A stretch of 20,603 nucleotides of DNA from JAMXLO01 sp041487355 (GTDB lineage Bacteria > Pseudomonadota > Alphaproteobacteria > Acetobacterales > Acetobacteraceae). A program made the translations under genes and the position numbers. Below the pieces are notes generated by a model that was not told the DNA's origin, made no database searches, and worked only from the letters and a program-made list of their open reading frames with translations. Of the stretch, positions 13,818 to 20,603 are shown piece after piece. Location: positions 1 to 20,603 of the forward strand of contig JBGPND010000083.1 in NCBI GenBank assembly GCA_041487355.1, given 5' to 3'. Within the stretch, counting starts at the first letter, position 1. Each line of letters begins with the position of its first letter.

Positions 13818-14679
13818 ACGGGTGAAGGCGCCCACCCATCCGGTCTACCACGAGACCCGCGCCCTGATGCGCGCCAACGGCCTCGTCACGGTGTGCGAGG
13901 AAGCCGCCTGCCCGAACATCGGCGAGTGCTGGAGCCAGCGCCACGCCACCATGATGATCATGGGCGACACCTGCACCCGCGCCTGCGCCTTCTGCAACGT
14001 CCGCACCGGCCAGCCCGCCCCGCTCGCCGCCGACGAACCCCACCGGGTTGCCGACGCGGTGGCAAAGCTCGGCCTGCGCCACGTCGTCATCACCTCGGTC
14101 GACCGCGACGACCTGCCGGACGGCGGCGCCGGCCACTTCGCGGCAACCATCCGGGCGATCCGCGCCGCCGCCCCCGCGACCACGATCGAAGTCCTCACCC
14201 CCGACTTCCTGCGCAAGCCCGGCGCCATCGAGCGCGTGGTGGAAGCCCGCCCGGACGTCTACAACCACAACCTGGAGACGGCGCCGCGGCTGTATCCCAC
14301 CATCCGCCCCGGCGCGCGCTACTTCGCCTCGCTGCTTCTGCTGCACCAGGTGAAGGCGCTCGACCCCGGCATCTTCACCAAGTCCGGCCTGATGGTGGGT
14401 CTGGGCGAATCCCGCATCGAGATCATGCAGGTGATGGACGATCTGCGCATGGCGGAGGTGGATTTCCTCACCATCGGCCAGTATCTGCAGCCGACGGTGA
14501 AGCACGCCGCGATCGACCGCTTCGTCACGCCCGAGGAATTCGCCGACTACGCCGCACTGGCGCGCGGCAAGGGGTTCCTGCTGGTCTCCGCCACGCCGCT
14601 CACCCGCAGCTCGTACCATGCGGATGCCGATTTCGCCGCACTCCGCGCGGCACGTCAGGCGAAGTCAGCGGCGCAATGA
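13717..14679 (+). CDS. lipA: Lipoyl synthase
   Basis: 320 residues. It has both iron-sulfur sites of lipoyl synthase: the auxiliary cluster motif CEEAACPNIGEC (Cys60, Cys65, Cys71) and the radical-SAM motif CTRACAFC (Cys86, Cys90, Cys93). The C-terminal RSSYHA carries the serine ligand of the auxiliary cluster. TSVDRDDLPDGGA, NHNLETAPRLYPTIRPGARY and KSGLMVGLGE are family hallmarks. The enzyme inserts two sulfurs into the octanoyl chain on lipoyl-dependent proteins such as the pyruvate dehydrogenase E2. The ATG at 13717 lacks an upstream Shine-Dalgarno sequence; translation may rely on a short leader. It is followed by the COQ10/RatA-like gene after a palindromic repeat, an order I recall from other alphaproteobacteria. 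Confidence 0.97.
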   Translation: MANRLVIDHRTAPPRHPEKAHRPDNPIQRKPAWIRVKAPTHPVYHETRALMRANGLVTVCEEAACPNIGECWSQRHATMMIMGDTCTRACAFCNVRTGQPAPLAADEPHRVADAVAKLGLRHVVITSVDRDDLPDGGAGHFAATIRAIRAAAPATTIEVLTPDFLRKPGAIERVVEARPDVYNHNLETAPRLYPTIRPGARYFASLLLLHQVKALDPGIFTKSGLMVGLGESRIEIMQVMDDLRMAEVDFLTIGQYLQPTVKHAAIDRFVTPEEFADYAALARGKGFLLVSATPLTRSSYHADADFAALRAARQAKSAAQ

Positions 14680-14694
14680 CAAACGTGAGTACGC

Positions 14695-14819
14695 TGTCAT
14701 TGCGAGGAGCAAAGCGACCCCCGGGTCAAGCGCCCGGGGGCAGGCGCGGCAATCTCCAGCCGAGTGCCTACCCACCGCGAGATTGCTTCCCCCCCGCCTT
14801 CGCGGGGGTCGCAATGACA
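14695..14819. repeat. REP/MITE-like palindrome of the TCATTGCGAG family, with an internal hairpin
   Basis: It begins TGTCATTGCGAGGAGC and ends GTCGCAATGACA, with GGCAATCTC and GAGATTGC facing each other near the centre. The left half carries an extra hairpin, CCCCCGGG...CCCGGGGG (about 14717-14740), and the right half another, CCCCCGCCTTCGCGGGGG (about 14793-14810). Located between lipA and the COQ10/RatA-like gene. Confidence 0.85.
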
Positions 14820-14860
14820 GGGGACCGCGCGGCACGATCGTGCCGCGATCCGTTGGCCTG

Positions 14861-15331
14861 ATGCCCACCCACGCCGAGCGCCAGATCGTGCCATACCGTC
14901 CGGATCAGCTTTTCGACATCGTGGCCGATGTCGGCAGCTATCCGCGGTTCCTGCCCTGGTGCGCCGCCGCGCGCGTGCGCAGCCGCACCGAACGCGAGCT
15001 GGTCGCCGACCTCACCATCGGCTTCGGCCCATTCCGGGAAACCTTCACCAGCCGGGTGACGCTCGATCGGCCGCACCACGTGAAGGTGCGCTACGAAAAC
15101 GGCCCATTCCGCTACCTGAACAACCAGTGGGAGTTCATCCCCCATCCGCAAGGCTGCGAGGCGGACTTCTTCGTGGATTTCGAGTTCCGCAGCCGCATCC
15201 TGCAGGCGGCGATCGGCGTCGTGTTCAACGAGGCGGTCCGCCGCATGGTCGGCGCATTCAACAAGCGCGCGCGCGAGGTCTACGGCCCGCCTGTCGTAAC
15301 CGACGCCCCGCCCGAGGCAGTCAAGAGCTGA
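14861..15331 (+). CDS. START/SRPBCC-fold protein, COQ10/RatA family
   Basis: 156 residues from the ATG at 14861 (MPTHAERQIVPYRPDQLFDI). The opening, the segment DVGSYPRFLPWCAAARV (about 24-40), the mid-region KVRYENGPFRYLNNQWEF and the helix LQAAIGVVFNEAVRRMVGAF match the COQ10/RatA branch of the polyketide-cyclase-like START superfamily. Members bind ubiquinone and are needed for efficient respiration (Coq10). The E. coli homologue RatA has been described as affecting ribosome subunit association. In an alphaproteobacterium next to lipA the ubiquinone role is the more likely one. In-frame upstream sequence to 14618 runs through the palindromic repeat and lipA, so longer starts are rejected. 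Confidence 0.88.
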   Translation: MPTHAERQIVPYRPDQLFDIVADVGSYPRFLPWCAAARVRSRTERELVADLTIGFGPFRETFTSRVTLDRPHHVKVRYENGPFRYLNNQWEFIPHPQGCEADFFVDFEFRSRILQAAIGVVFNEAVRRMVGAFNKRAREVYGPPVVTDAPPEAVKS

Positions 15332-15381
15332 CAGAACCGGCGCCGCCTGCTTTTCTGCGGCAAATTCCTGGAGATCGCGCC

Positions 15382-16449
15382 ATGCTCTACACCCCGAAGC
15401 GTCCGGCAGCCGGGCTGCCGCCGGTGCGGGTGAACCTGTATTCCGACACGCAGACCAGGCCGTCGGCGGCGATGAAGCAGGCCATGGTGCGGGCCGAGGT
15501 CGGCGACGAGCAGCATGGCGACGATCCGACGGTGCACGAACTCTGCGACCGGATGGCGGCCTTGCTCGGCAAGCAGGCGGCGGTGTTCCTGCCTTCCGGC
15601 ACGATGTGCAATCAGATTTCCATCCTGACGCATTGCCGGGCGGGCGACGAGATCATTGCGCACGAGAGCGCGCATATCATCACCAACGAAGGCGGCGGGC
15701 CGGGCGCGCTGACCGGTGCCTCAGTGCTCGGGCTGAAGGGCGAGCGCGGCCAGTTCGATGCCGAGACGCTGAAGGCGGCGTTCCGCGAGAAGCGCCGCAA
15801 CATCCCGACGCAGACCCTGCTCGAGGTGGAGCAGACCGCGAACATCGGCGGCGGCTCGGTCTGGCCGCTCGACAGGCTGAACGCGGTGCTGGACACGGCG
15901 CACGAGCACGGGCTGGCGACGCACATGGATGGCGCGCGGCTGATGAACGCCGTGGTGGCGTCGGGCATCCCGGCGAAGGAAATGGTGGCGGGCTGCGATT
16001 CCGTCTGGGTGGATTTCACCAAGGGGCTTGGCGCGCCGCTCGGTGCCGTGCTGTGCGGGTCGGACGCGTTCATCGACGAGGCGTGGCGATGGAAGCAGCG
16101 GCTCGGCGGCTCGCTGCGCCAGGCCGGCGTGTGCGCCGCCGCCTGTATCTATGCGCTCGACCACAACATCAATCGGCTGGCCGACGATCATGCCAACGCG
16201 AAGCTGCTGGCGCGCGGGCTGGCGCAGATTCCCGGCATCACCGTGGAGGAACCGGAGACCAACCTGGTGTTCTTCGATACCGCCGGCACCGGCATGACCG
16301 CCGATCAGCTCGCCGAGCGGGTCCGCGGCGGGGGGATCATGCTCTCGACGATGGGTCGCTACCGCGCCCGCGCCTGCACGCATCTCGACGTCGATCGCAC
16401 GGGGATCGAGACGGCAGTGCAGGTGATCCGACAGGCCGTGGCGAATTAG
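15382..16449 (+). CDS. Low-specificity threonine aldolase family protein (PLP-dependent)
   Basis: 355 residues from the ATG at 15382, with TGGAGA about 8 bases before it. Motifs of the fold-type I threonine aldolase family are present: NLYSDTQTRPSAAMKQAM near the start, GDEQHGDDPTVHEL, PSGTMCNQISI (71-81), HMDGARLMNAV (181-191) with the Asp that contacts the PLP ring, and the Schiff-base lysine Lys214 in VDFTKGLGAPLGAVLCG. The reaction is reversible cleavage of L-threonine or L-allo-threonine to glycine and acetaldehyde; other beta-hydroxy amino acids are possible. Length is normal. It lies 50 bp after the COQ10/RatA-like gene on the same strand. Confidence 0.92.
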   Translation: MLYTPKRPAAGLPPVRVNLYSDTQTRPSAAMKQAMVRAEVGDEQHGDDPTVHELCDRMAALLGKQAAVFLPSGTMCNQISILTHCRAGDEIIAHESAHIITNEGGGPGALTGASVLGLKGERGQFDAETLKAAFREKRRNIPTQTLLEVEQTANIGGGSVWPLDRLNAVLDTAHEHGLATHMDGARLMNAVVASGIPAKEMVAGCDSVWVDFTKGLGAPLGAVLCGSDAFIDEAWRWKQRLGGSLRQAGVCAAACIYALDHNINRLADDHANAKLLARGLAQIPGITVEEPETNLVFFDTAGTGMTADQLAERVRGGGIMLSTMGRYRARACTHLDVDRTGIETAVQVIRQAVAN

Positions 16450-16511
16450 CGTTCCGTTAGCCTGGGACTGCCAGTCTGGTGGGGCATCGCCACACCAGGA
16501 AGGTCCCCGCC

Positions 16512-16823
16512 ATGCGCATCCTGTTTGCATTGCTTGCCTTGCCGCTGCTCGCCCTGCCCGCGCAGGCCCAGACGACCACCTCCAAGCCGGCGCATGCGCG
16601 GCTGACCATGGAGCTGCGCTTCGACCAGGCCAATGTCACGCATGACGGCCACCTGACGGAGGAGCAGGCGAAGGCCGGATACAAGACGATCGCCAGGCAT
16701 TTCGCGGCGATCGACCAGGACAAGAAGGGGTACATCACCGAGGACGACATCCGGGCCTACAACAAGACGCAGCGCGCCCTGCACCACCAGTCGGCGGCCT
16801 CGCGGCACCAGCCGAATGGCTAG
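16512..16823 (+). CDS. Small secreted EF-hand protein
   Basis: 103 residues. MRILFALLALPLLALPAQA is a clear Sec signal peptide with likely cleavage after residue 19. Two EF-hand-like loops follow. Loop 1 (41-52, NVTHDGHLTEEQ) is degenerate: Asn at position 1, Thr at 3, and Gln instead of Glu at 12. Loop 2 (68-79, DQDKKGYITEDD) keeps Asp at 1, 3 and 12 but has Lys at position 5. The tail is rich in His and Gln (HHQSAASRHQPNG). It is probably a periplasmic calcium- or metal-binding protein; function unknown. Weak EF-hands of this type are common in small exported alphaproteobacterial proteins. It lies 62 bp after the threonine aldolase gene. Confidence 0.82.
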   Translation: MRILFALLALPLLALPAQAQTTTSKPAHARLTMELRFDQANVTHDGHLTEEQAKAGYKTIARHFAAIDQDKKGYITEDDIRAYNKTQRALHHQSAASRHQPNG

Positions 16824-16856
16824 AGCGCGTCCCGCATAACTGGAATTTCGCTGGAA

Positions 16857-16954
16857 TGATGGGTTTCGCACTGCTCAACCCATCCTACGCTGCTACGCCG
16901 CAACGCCGCGATGCCGAAGCCTGTAGGATGGGTTGAGCGCAGCGATACCCATCA
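16857..16954. repeat. Palindromic repeat with GTAGGATGGGTTGAG core
   Basis: The 32-bp arms 16857-16888 and 16923-16954 are inverted copies with about four mismatches. The core CTCAACCCATCCTAC / GTAGGATGGGTTGAG is perfect, and both ends read TGATGGGT / ACCCATCA. A 34-bp GC-rich loop lies between. It is unrelated to the TCATTGCGAG family just downstream. Together the two palindromes fill much of the 310-bp gap 16824-17133; the rest of the gap shows no gene. Confidence 0.85.
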
Positions 16955-17001
16955 CGACTGGCGAGGTCCCCTCGCGTTTCCGGTCACCCCGAACCCACGT
17001 C

Positions 17002-17076
17002 CTTGCGAGCCGAACGAAGCAATCCCCGTGTGCGTCGATCTCCAGGAGATTGCTGCGCCTTCGGCTCGCAATGACA
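17002..17076. repeat. REP/MITE-like palindrome of the TCATTGCGAG family (left end decayed)
   Basis: The left arm TTGCGAGCCGAACGAAGCAA (17003-17022) and the right arm ending CTTCGGCTCGCAATGACA pair with a few gaps. The left copy has lost the outer TCAT. Same family as 5177-5264. Confidence 0.8.
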
Positions 17077-17133
17077 CCTTGGCTTGCCGGCATCGGGCTG
17101 GGCGCACTGGCGGCAGCGGCTTGGCGATCCTCC

Positions 17134-17793
17134 TCACCTCAGGAACGGATTGCCCTGCCGCTCCGCGCCGATGGTGGACCCCGGACCGTGGCCGCACAGA
17201 AAGGCAAAATCGTCGCCCAGTGGCAGCAGCTTTTCGGCAATGGCACGGATCAGCGCGGCGTGGTCGCCATAGGGGAGATCGGTGCGGCCGATCGAGCCCT
17301 GGAACAGCACATCGCCTACGAGGGCGAACCGCGCCACGCGGTTGACGAACACCACATGGCCCGGCGTGTGCCCAGGACAGTGCAGCACATCGAAGCGATG
17401 CTCGCCGAGCGTCACGCTGTCGCCCTCGTGCAGCCAGCGCTCCGGCATGACGTTGCGCATCGCGAAGCCGTAGCTCCGGCCTTGCGCTTCCAGGCCCTGC
17501 AACAGGAACTCGTCGCGCTGATCCGGTCCTTCGATCGGCACACCGGCCGGGTCGCCTGCGCGCTTGCGCAACGTCTCCTGCAACTCGGCGGCGCCGCCGG
17601 CATGGTCCAGGTGACCATGGGTCAGCCAGATGCGCTCGACCGATACGCCGGTCTGGTCGATCGCGGCGAGGATGCGGTCCACGTCGCCGCCCGGGTCCAC
17701 CACCACCGCCTGATTGCTGCCGTCATCCCACAGGATCGTGCAGTTCTGCTGGAACGGGGTGACCGGGATGACCGCGCCCTTCAGCGCTCCCAT
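17134..17793 (-). CDS. gloC: Metallo-beta-lactamase-fold hydrolase, GloC (YcbL-type glyoxalase II)
   Basis: 219 residues from the ATG at 17793. The zinc-binding motif THGHLDH is at 58-64. HCPGHTPGH, GDVLFQGSIGRTDLP and CGHGPGSTIGAERQGNPF supply the remaining metal ligands and the characteristic GloC ending. N-terminal IPVTPFQQNC and VVDPGGDVDRI also match the YcbL/GloC branch of glyoxalase II-like enzymes, which hydrolyse S-lactoylglutathione to D-lactate and glutathione; other thioesters cannot be excluded. Its ATG overlaps the TGA of the upstream pseudo-HtrA gene (TGATG), so translation is coupled. Longer in-frame readings run into that gene and are rejected. Confidence 0.88.
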   Translation of the reverse strand: MGALKGAVIPVTPFQQNCTILWDDGSNQAVVVDPGGDVDRILAAIDQTGVSVERIWLTHGHLDHAGGAAELQETLRKRAGDPAGVPIEGPDQRDEFLLQGLEAQGRSYGFAMRNVMPERWLHEGDSVTLGEHRFDVLHCPGHTPGHVVFVNRVARFALVGDVLFQGSIGRTDLPYGDHAALIRAIAEKLLPLGDDFAFLCGHGPGSTIGAERQGNPFLR

Positions 17794-18767
17794 CAGTGCA
17801 GCTTCGGCGACTTCAGAAAACTTACCCGGTCGCCGGAACGCACCGTCAGCGCCACCGGGCTCTTGTCGCGCATCAGCCGCAGCCGAACCTCCGCCCCCGC
17901 GCTGCCCGAAGCCCACACGCGCCGCCACAGCCCGGCAAGGTCGGAAATCTCGTCGCCGCCCACCGCCAGGATGCGGTCGCCGGCCCGCACGCCCGCCTGC
18001 TCGGCCGGCCCGTTATCCGCCAGGCCGCCCACCACGATCGAGTCATCCGCCTCGGTGGCATACATCCCCAGCCACGGACGCGCCGGGCGGTTCACCCGCC
18101 CATAGCTCAGCAGGTCCGTCATGATCGGGGTCAACAGCCCGATCGGCACGACCATGTTCATGTCGAGCCGCCGGCCCTTGCCGTCGCCCTGCTGCAGGAT
18201 CAGCGAGCCGATCCCCATCAGCTTGCCGTCGCTGCTGATCAGCCCGCCGCCGCCCCAGAACGGATGCGCCGGCGCAGTGAAGATCGCATCGTCCAGCACG
18301 TATTCCCAGTAGCCGGCGAACTCCTGCCGCCCGGCCACGCGCGTCTCCACCGCATGATGGCGGCCACCGCCGGCGGCGAACACCACCTGGTCGCCCACCT
18401 TCAGCTGGTCCGAATCGCCCATCTCCAGTGCCGGCAGCTCCAGCCGCCCCAGCGCCTGCACCAGGCCAAAGCCGCTCTCCTGGTCATAGGCGAGGGCGTG
18501 GCCAGGAATCGCCCGCCCGTCGGACGAGGTGATCCAGATCGTCTCCGCCTCGGTGACCAGGTAGCCGATCGTCGCCACCAGGCCGCTCTCGCGGATCACC
18601 ACGCCGCTGCCGGCCCGCTCCGTGCCAAGCGTGCTGGCGGTGAAGGCATCCGGCGGGACATAGGTCTTCAGGTTCACCACCGCCTTGAGCGCGCGCTCGA
18701 GGTCGAAGGAATAGTCGTCCGGGTCCGGTTGCAGGTTCGGTGGGATTTCCCAATCCTGGTTCTTCAT
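17793..18767 (-). CDS. HtrA-like S1C protein with PDZ domain, catalytic triad replaced
   Basis: 324 residues from the ATG at 18767 (MKNQDWEIPP). An ATG 13 codons earlier (18806) has no ribosome-binding site, whereas GGGAAG and GAGG precede 18767. Residues about 25-225 have the trypsin-like S1C layout, and 228-315 form a PDZ domain (PWLGMYATEADDSIVVGGLA, then AGVRAGDRILAVGG). Aligned to DegP-type proteases, the catalytic His is Tyr69 (ATIGYLVTEA), Asp is Gly99 (ESGFGLVQ) and Ser is Gly172 (HPFWGGGGLIS). All three are lost, so it should be a non-proteolytic scaffold. There is no signal peptide, so it appears cytoplasmic. The frame is intact, and I recall similar degenerate members in other alphaproteobacteria. 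It is translationally coupled to gloC. Confidence 0.85.
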   Translation of the reverse strand: MKNQDWEIPPNLQPDPDDYSFDLERALKAVVNLKTYVPPDAFTASTLGTERAGSGVVIRESGLVATIGYLVTEAETIWITSSDGRAIPGHALAYDQESGFGLVQALGRLELPALEMGDSDQLKVGDQVVFAAGGGRHHAVETRVAGRQEFAGYWEYVLDDAIFTAPAHPFWGGGGLISSDGKLMGIGSLILQQGDGKGRRLDMNMVVPIGLLTPIMTDLLSYGRVNRPARPWLGMYATEADDSIVVGGLADNGPAEQAGVRAGDRILAVGGDEISDLAGLWRRVWASGSAGAEVRLRLMRDKSPVALTVRSGDRVSFLKSPKLH

Positions 18768-18894
18768 GCCTCGGCGTCTTCCCTGGTTCGAAGGCGGGGC
18801 GGTCATCGGGAGAATATCGGAGCTTTGGCCGCCCGTGGCCAGTGATCAGTGACTGATGCGGCACCGCGACAAGACACCGCCTGCCGATCGCCGA

Positions 18895-19224
18895 TCAGAA
18901 CAGCCGATCCTGCGTCGCATAGGGCACGGTGATGTCCGTGGGGTCGGCCAGGTTCAGCATCGCCCGGGCACGCTCGTCCAGCGTGTCGGCGTCGATGTGC
19001 CTGGACCGCAGGCCGGCCACCCGCCGCTCCCACGCGTCCCGCTCGGCCTGCGCCTTGGCCTGATCCGCCTGCGCCTGGGCGAGCAGTTCCTGGCGCTGCG
19101 CATAGGCGACCAGGCCGCGATTTCCCTGCACGGCGTTCCAGCCGAAATAGCCGGTGAGCGACAGGAAGATCAGCGGCGCTATCGCCGCCTTCGCCCTGCG
19201 CTTCACCTCACGTCCGAATGGCAT
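18895..19224 (-). CDS. FtsB/DivIC-family septum formation initiator
   Basis: 109 residues. A basic N-terminus (MPFGREVKRRAK) precedes one membrane segment (about 13-31, AIAPLIFLSLTGYFGWNAV), then a coiled-coil-like stretch rich in Gln, Ala, Glu and Arg (about 40-72) and a C-terminal region with DTLDERARAMLNLADPTDIT. This is the topology and length of FtsB/DivIC, bitopic divisome proteins with a periplasmic coiled coil. A GGAG lies about 8 bases upstream of the ATG at 19224. A gap of about 130 bp separates it from the pseudo-HtrA gene on the same strand. The assignment rests on architecture plus the ERAR...LNLA...D motif. Confidence 0.85.
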   Translation of the reverse strand: MPFGREVKRRAKAAIAPLIFLSLTGYFGWNAVQGNRGLVAYAQRQELLAQAQADQAKAQAERDAWERRVAGLRSRHIDADTLDERARAMLNLADPTDITVPYATQDRLF

Positions 19225-19538
19225 CGACCGCTCCTGCTCCGAGGCGGCATGCTACCTGATTCGAATTCGCGCGTGAACGCGTCTGTTGTGCATCGGTTTG
19301 AACAGTGAACGTGGTGATGGGACCATTGGAGGGAGCAGCAAGGGTGGTGGTCGCGGGTGACCTGAGCGATTCGGTCTCATGGTCTGCGTGCATGAGACGA
19401 TGTTGCGGGCAGCGAGAAATGTAACGGCAGATGAGGGCAGATGAACACGGTTGTATGTCGCGGGCGCGGGCGGCGGAACTGGGCGCCAGCGTCTGTCCTG
19501 AGTTTCGCGTCATAGCGGCGAGCGTCGCCGCTGCCTCG
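19225..19538. other. Intergenic region without a recognisable gene
   Basis: No credible reading frame, RNA gene or promoter is seen here. It contains the upstream region of the FtsB-like gene (minus strand), including its GGAG. It has somewhat lower GC than the neighbouring genes. Confidence 0.5.
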
Positions 19539-19672
19539 TAATCGTCATTCCCGCGAATAATCGTCATTCCCGCGAAAGCGGGAACCCAGTGGGGACCAGC
19601 ACACATTTCAGTTCGCGGCCCCCGGCCTTCGCTCGGGGCAGGCCCTGGGTTCCCGCTTTCGCGGGAATGACG
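19539..19672. repeat. Palindromic repeat with CGTCATTCCCGCGAAAGCGG ends, preceded by a 19-bp tandem duplication
   Basis: The arms 19562-19589 and 19645-19672 are exact reverse complements over 28 bp. Each arm also contains a small hairpin (CCCGC, GAAA, GCGGG). The loop includes GGCCCCCGGCC and GGGGCAGG. The 19-bp unit TAATCGTCATTCCCGCGAA occurs twice in tandem at 19539-19557 and 19558-19576, the second copy running into the left arm. The family is distinct from the other palindromes in this window. Confidence 0.88.
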
Positions 19673-19704
19673 ACAAAACGAGGTATCGTCTCCGCTCGGC
19701 GGTC

Positions 19705-20355
19705 TCACGCCGCGGCTGCGGCGGGCGGACGGTGGTCGAGCGCTCGCAGGATGGGGCTGGTGCCGTTGACCAGAGCGTCGACGACTGCGGGGTCGGGCGG
19801 GCCAAAGTCGAGGCGCATCGGCAGGCCGCCATGGGCGCGGATGCGGGCAGCGCGGTCGGGGTAGACCGCGGCATACTGCTCGGCGTCGGTGAGGTCGGCG
19901 GGTTGCGGCGCGTCGGCCTGGGCGGGCGAAGGCGGGAGCGGGGGCGAGGCGTCCCGGAACCAGTAGCCGGCGCGATCCATCGCGGCGGGGTGCATCGTCG
20001 CCTCGGCCTTCTCCCGCATCGACTGGGTGCGTTGCAGCGCGCGCAGCCCGCTTTGCATGTGACGCATCATGGTGGCGGCCTGGGCGCGGCAGCGGCGGAC
20101 ATCTTCCGGCTGCTGGCCGGCCTGGACGGCGAGGCGGAGGCAGTCCATGGCGTGGGCATCAGCCTCGACGATCTGGGCGGCGAGCAGGGCCTCGAAGGCA
20201 TCGGCCGGATGCAGGGCGGCGACGGCGGCCATCGCGGTTTCGTCGCGGGCGGCGCGTGCCTCGGCGGTGTCGGCGACCGGCGGCGGGAGGGTGGCGCAGA
20301 GGGTGGCGAGGACCTCGCGGGCGACGGATGGGGGGAGGTTGGGGAGGGTGTGCAT
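19705..20355 (-). CDS. Protein of unknown function
   Basis: 216 residues. It opens MHTLPNLPPSVAREVLATLC, followed by a largely alpha-helical, Ala/Met/Arg-rich region (about 35-125: DETAMAAVAALHPADAFEAL, then RCRAQAATMMRHMQSGLRAL) with no signal or membrane segment. Next come a short proline-rich linker (about 138-152) and a C-terminal part with DAEQYAAVYPDRAARIRAHG and a poly-Ala end. I do not recognise a domain. It resembles hypothetical proteins I associate with Acetobacteraceae genomes, but that is only an impression. The coding call rests on the length, coherent hydrophilic composition and lack of a better frame; the opposite strand is also open for 231 codons, so some doubt remains. No good ribosome-binding site precedes the ATG. 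Confidence 0.62.
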   Translation of the reverse strand: MHTLPNLPPSVAREVLATLCATLPPPVADTAEARAARDETAMAAVAALHPADAFEALLAAQIVEADAHAMDCLRLAVQAGQQPEDVRRCRAQAATMMRHMQSGLRALQRTQSMREKAEATMHPAAMDRAGYWFRDASPPLPPSPAQADAPQPADLTDAEQYAAVYPDRAARIRAHGGLPMRLDFGPPDPAVVDALVNGTSPILRALDHRPPAAAAA

Positions 20356-20603
20356 GGCGGTGCCGCCCGGTTGGTGTGGGGAAAGGAAGTGAAGGTGGGA
20401 GTTAGTGACGCTGATGTCAATGGATAGAATAACTAACTAGCATGACATAGCGGCGCAGCGCACTGCCGGCGGGGCGTCCGGCGTTCGGTGCGTGGGTCCG
20501 GACCCTGCGGCTTACGTCTGCCGCCGCAACGTCCGCGGGTTGCCGATCACGGAGCGGGACTGGTTGTGGCGGTTGGTCGTGGGTGCTTGTGGGTCTCGGC
20601 TCG
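20356..20603. other. Intergenic end of window
   Basis: No gene is supported. An AT-richer patch (about 20399-20450, with GAGTTAGT and ACTAACTAG) stands out against GC-rich flanks and could hold the promoter of the minus-strand gene (TTGACA on the minus strand, complement of 20416-20421), but no matching -10 box is clear. Confidence 0.3.

Noticed and set aside
13099..14619. A 506-codon minus-strand frame over hepT and lipA
   Set aside because: Antisense shadow: lipA on the plus strand has all cysteine motifs, and the minus frame has no recognisable domain.
17074..17145. Hydrophobic short frame MTPWLAGIGLGALAAAAW after the palindrome at 17002
   Set aside because: It starts in the repeat itself (AATGACA), has no ribosome-binding site, and the frame then runs antisense into gloC. 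A membrane-like composition arises easily in GC-rich DNA.
19225..19538. tRNA or small RNA gene in the gap upstream of the FtsB-like gene
   Set aside because: TTCGAA-like strings were noticed, but no cloverleaf, acceptor stem or terminator could be built around them.

Overview
This is a GC-rich (visibly about two-thirds G+C) bacterial chromosome segment. Gene content and protein style point to an alphaproteobacterium, most likely Rhodospirillales/Acetobacteraceae. The pointers are the homoserine-kinase ThrB of the aminoglycoside-phosphotransferase fold, lipA followed by a COQ10/RatA-type START protein, a degenerate HtrA-like protein coupled to a GloC-type hydrolase, and a DivIC/FtsB protein. 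The lineage call is inference from protein resemblance, without a database search.

Layout. 1-3249 is mostly core: the start of thrB (cut by the window edge), a small conserved-looking lipoprotein, the co-chaperone pair cbpA-cbpM, and an enoyl-CoA-hydratase-fold protein lacking both catalytic glutamates. 3250-3927 is a non-coding block: a possible truncated gene start interrupted by a nested palindromic element. 3928-11707 is a catabolic block of seven enzymes in alternating transcription units: DadA-like oxidase, fused ADP-forming acyl-CoA synthetase, SDR, kynureninase, 3-hydroxyisobutyrate-dehydrogenase-type reductase, carboxymuconolactone-decarboxylase-like protein, and a second SDR without the usual catalytic Ser/Tyr. 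They look like amino-acid and carboxylic-acid catabolism, but no single pathway is complete. Both divergent promoters in this block contain the same 10-bp motif.

11708-13676 is an accessory island: an internally deleted IS66 transposase, a duplicated and decayed 5' end of lipA, and an MntA/HepT (MNT-HEPN) toxin-antitoxin pair whose toxin is frameshifted before its RNase motif. The intact lipA follows directly, so the module lies between two copies of the lipA 5' region. 13717-16823 returns to housekeeping: lipA, COQ10/RatA-like, threonine aldolase and a secreted EF-hand protein. 17134-19224 holds gloC-like, the pseudo-HtrA and ftsB on the minus strand. 19705-20355 is an unrecognised protein.

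The other main theme is repeats. At least five unrelated palindromic (REP/MITE-like) families sit between genes, including a perfect 39-bp hairpin between convergent genes and one family inside a possible operon. The most interesting observations are the lipA-flanked, broken MntA/HepT module, the nested palindrome at 3425-3905, and three enzyme-fold proteins (ECH, SDR, HtrA) that have lost canonical catalytic residues. I did not find a clear candidate for a wholly new system.
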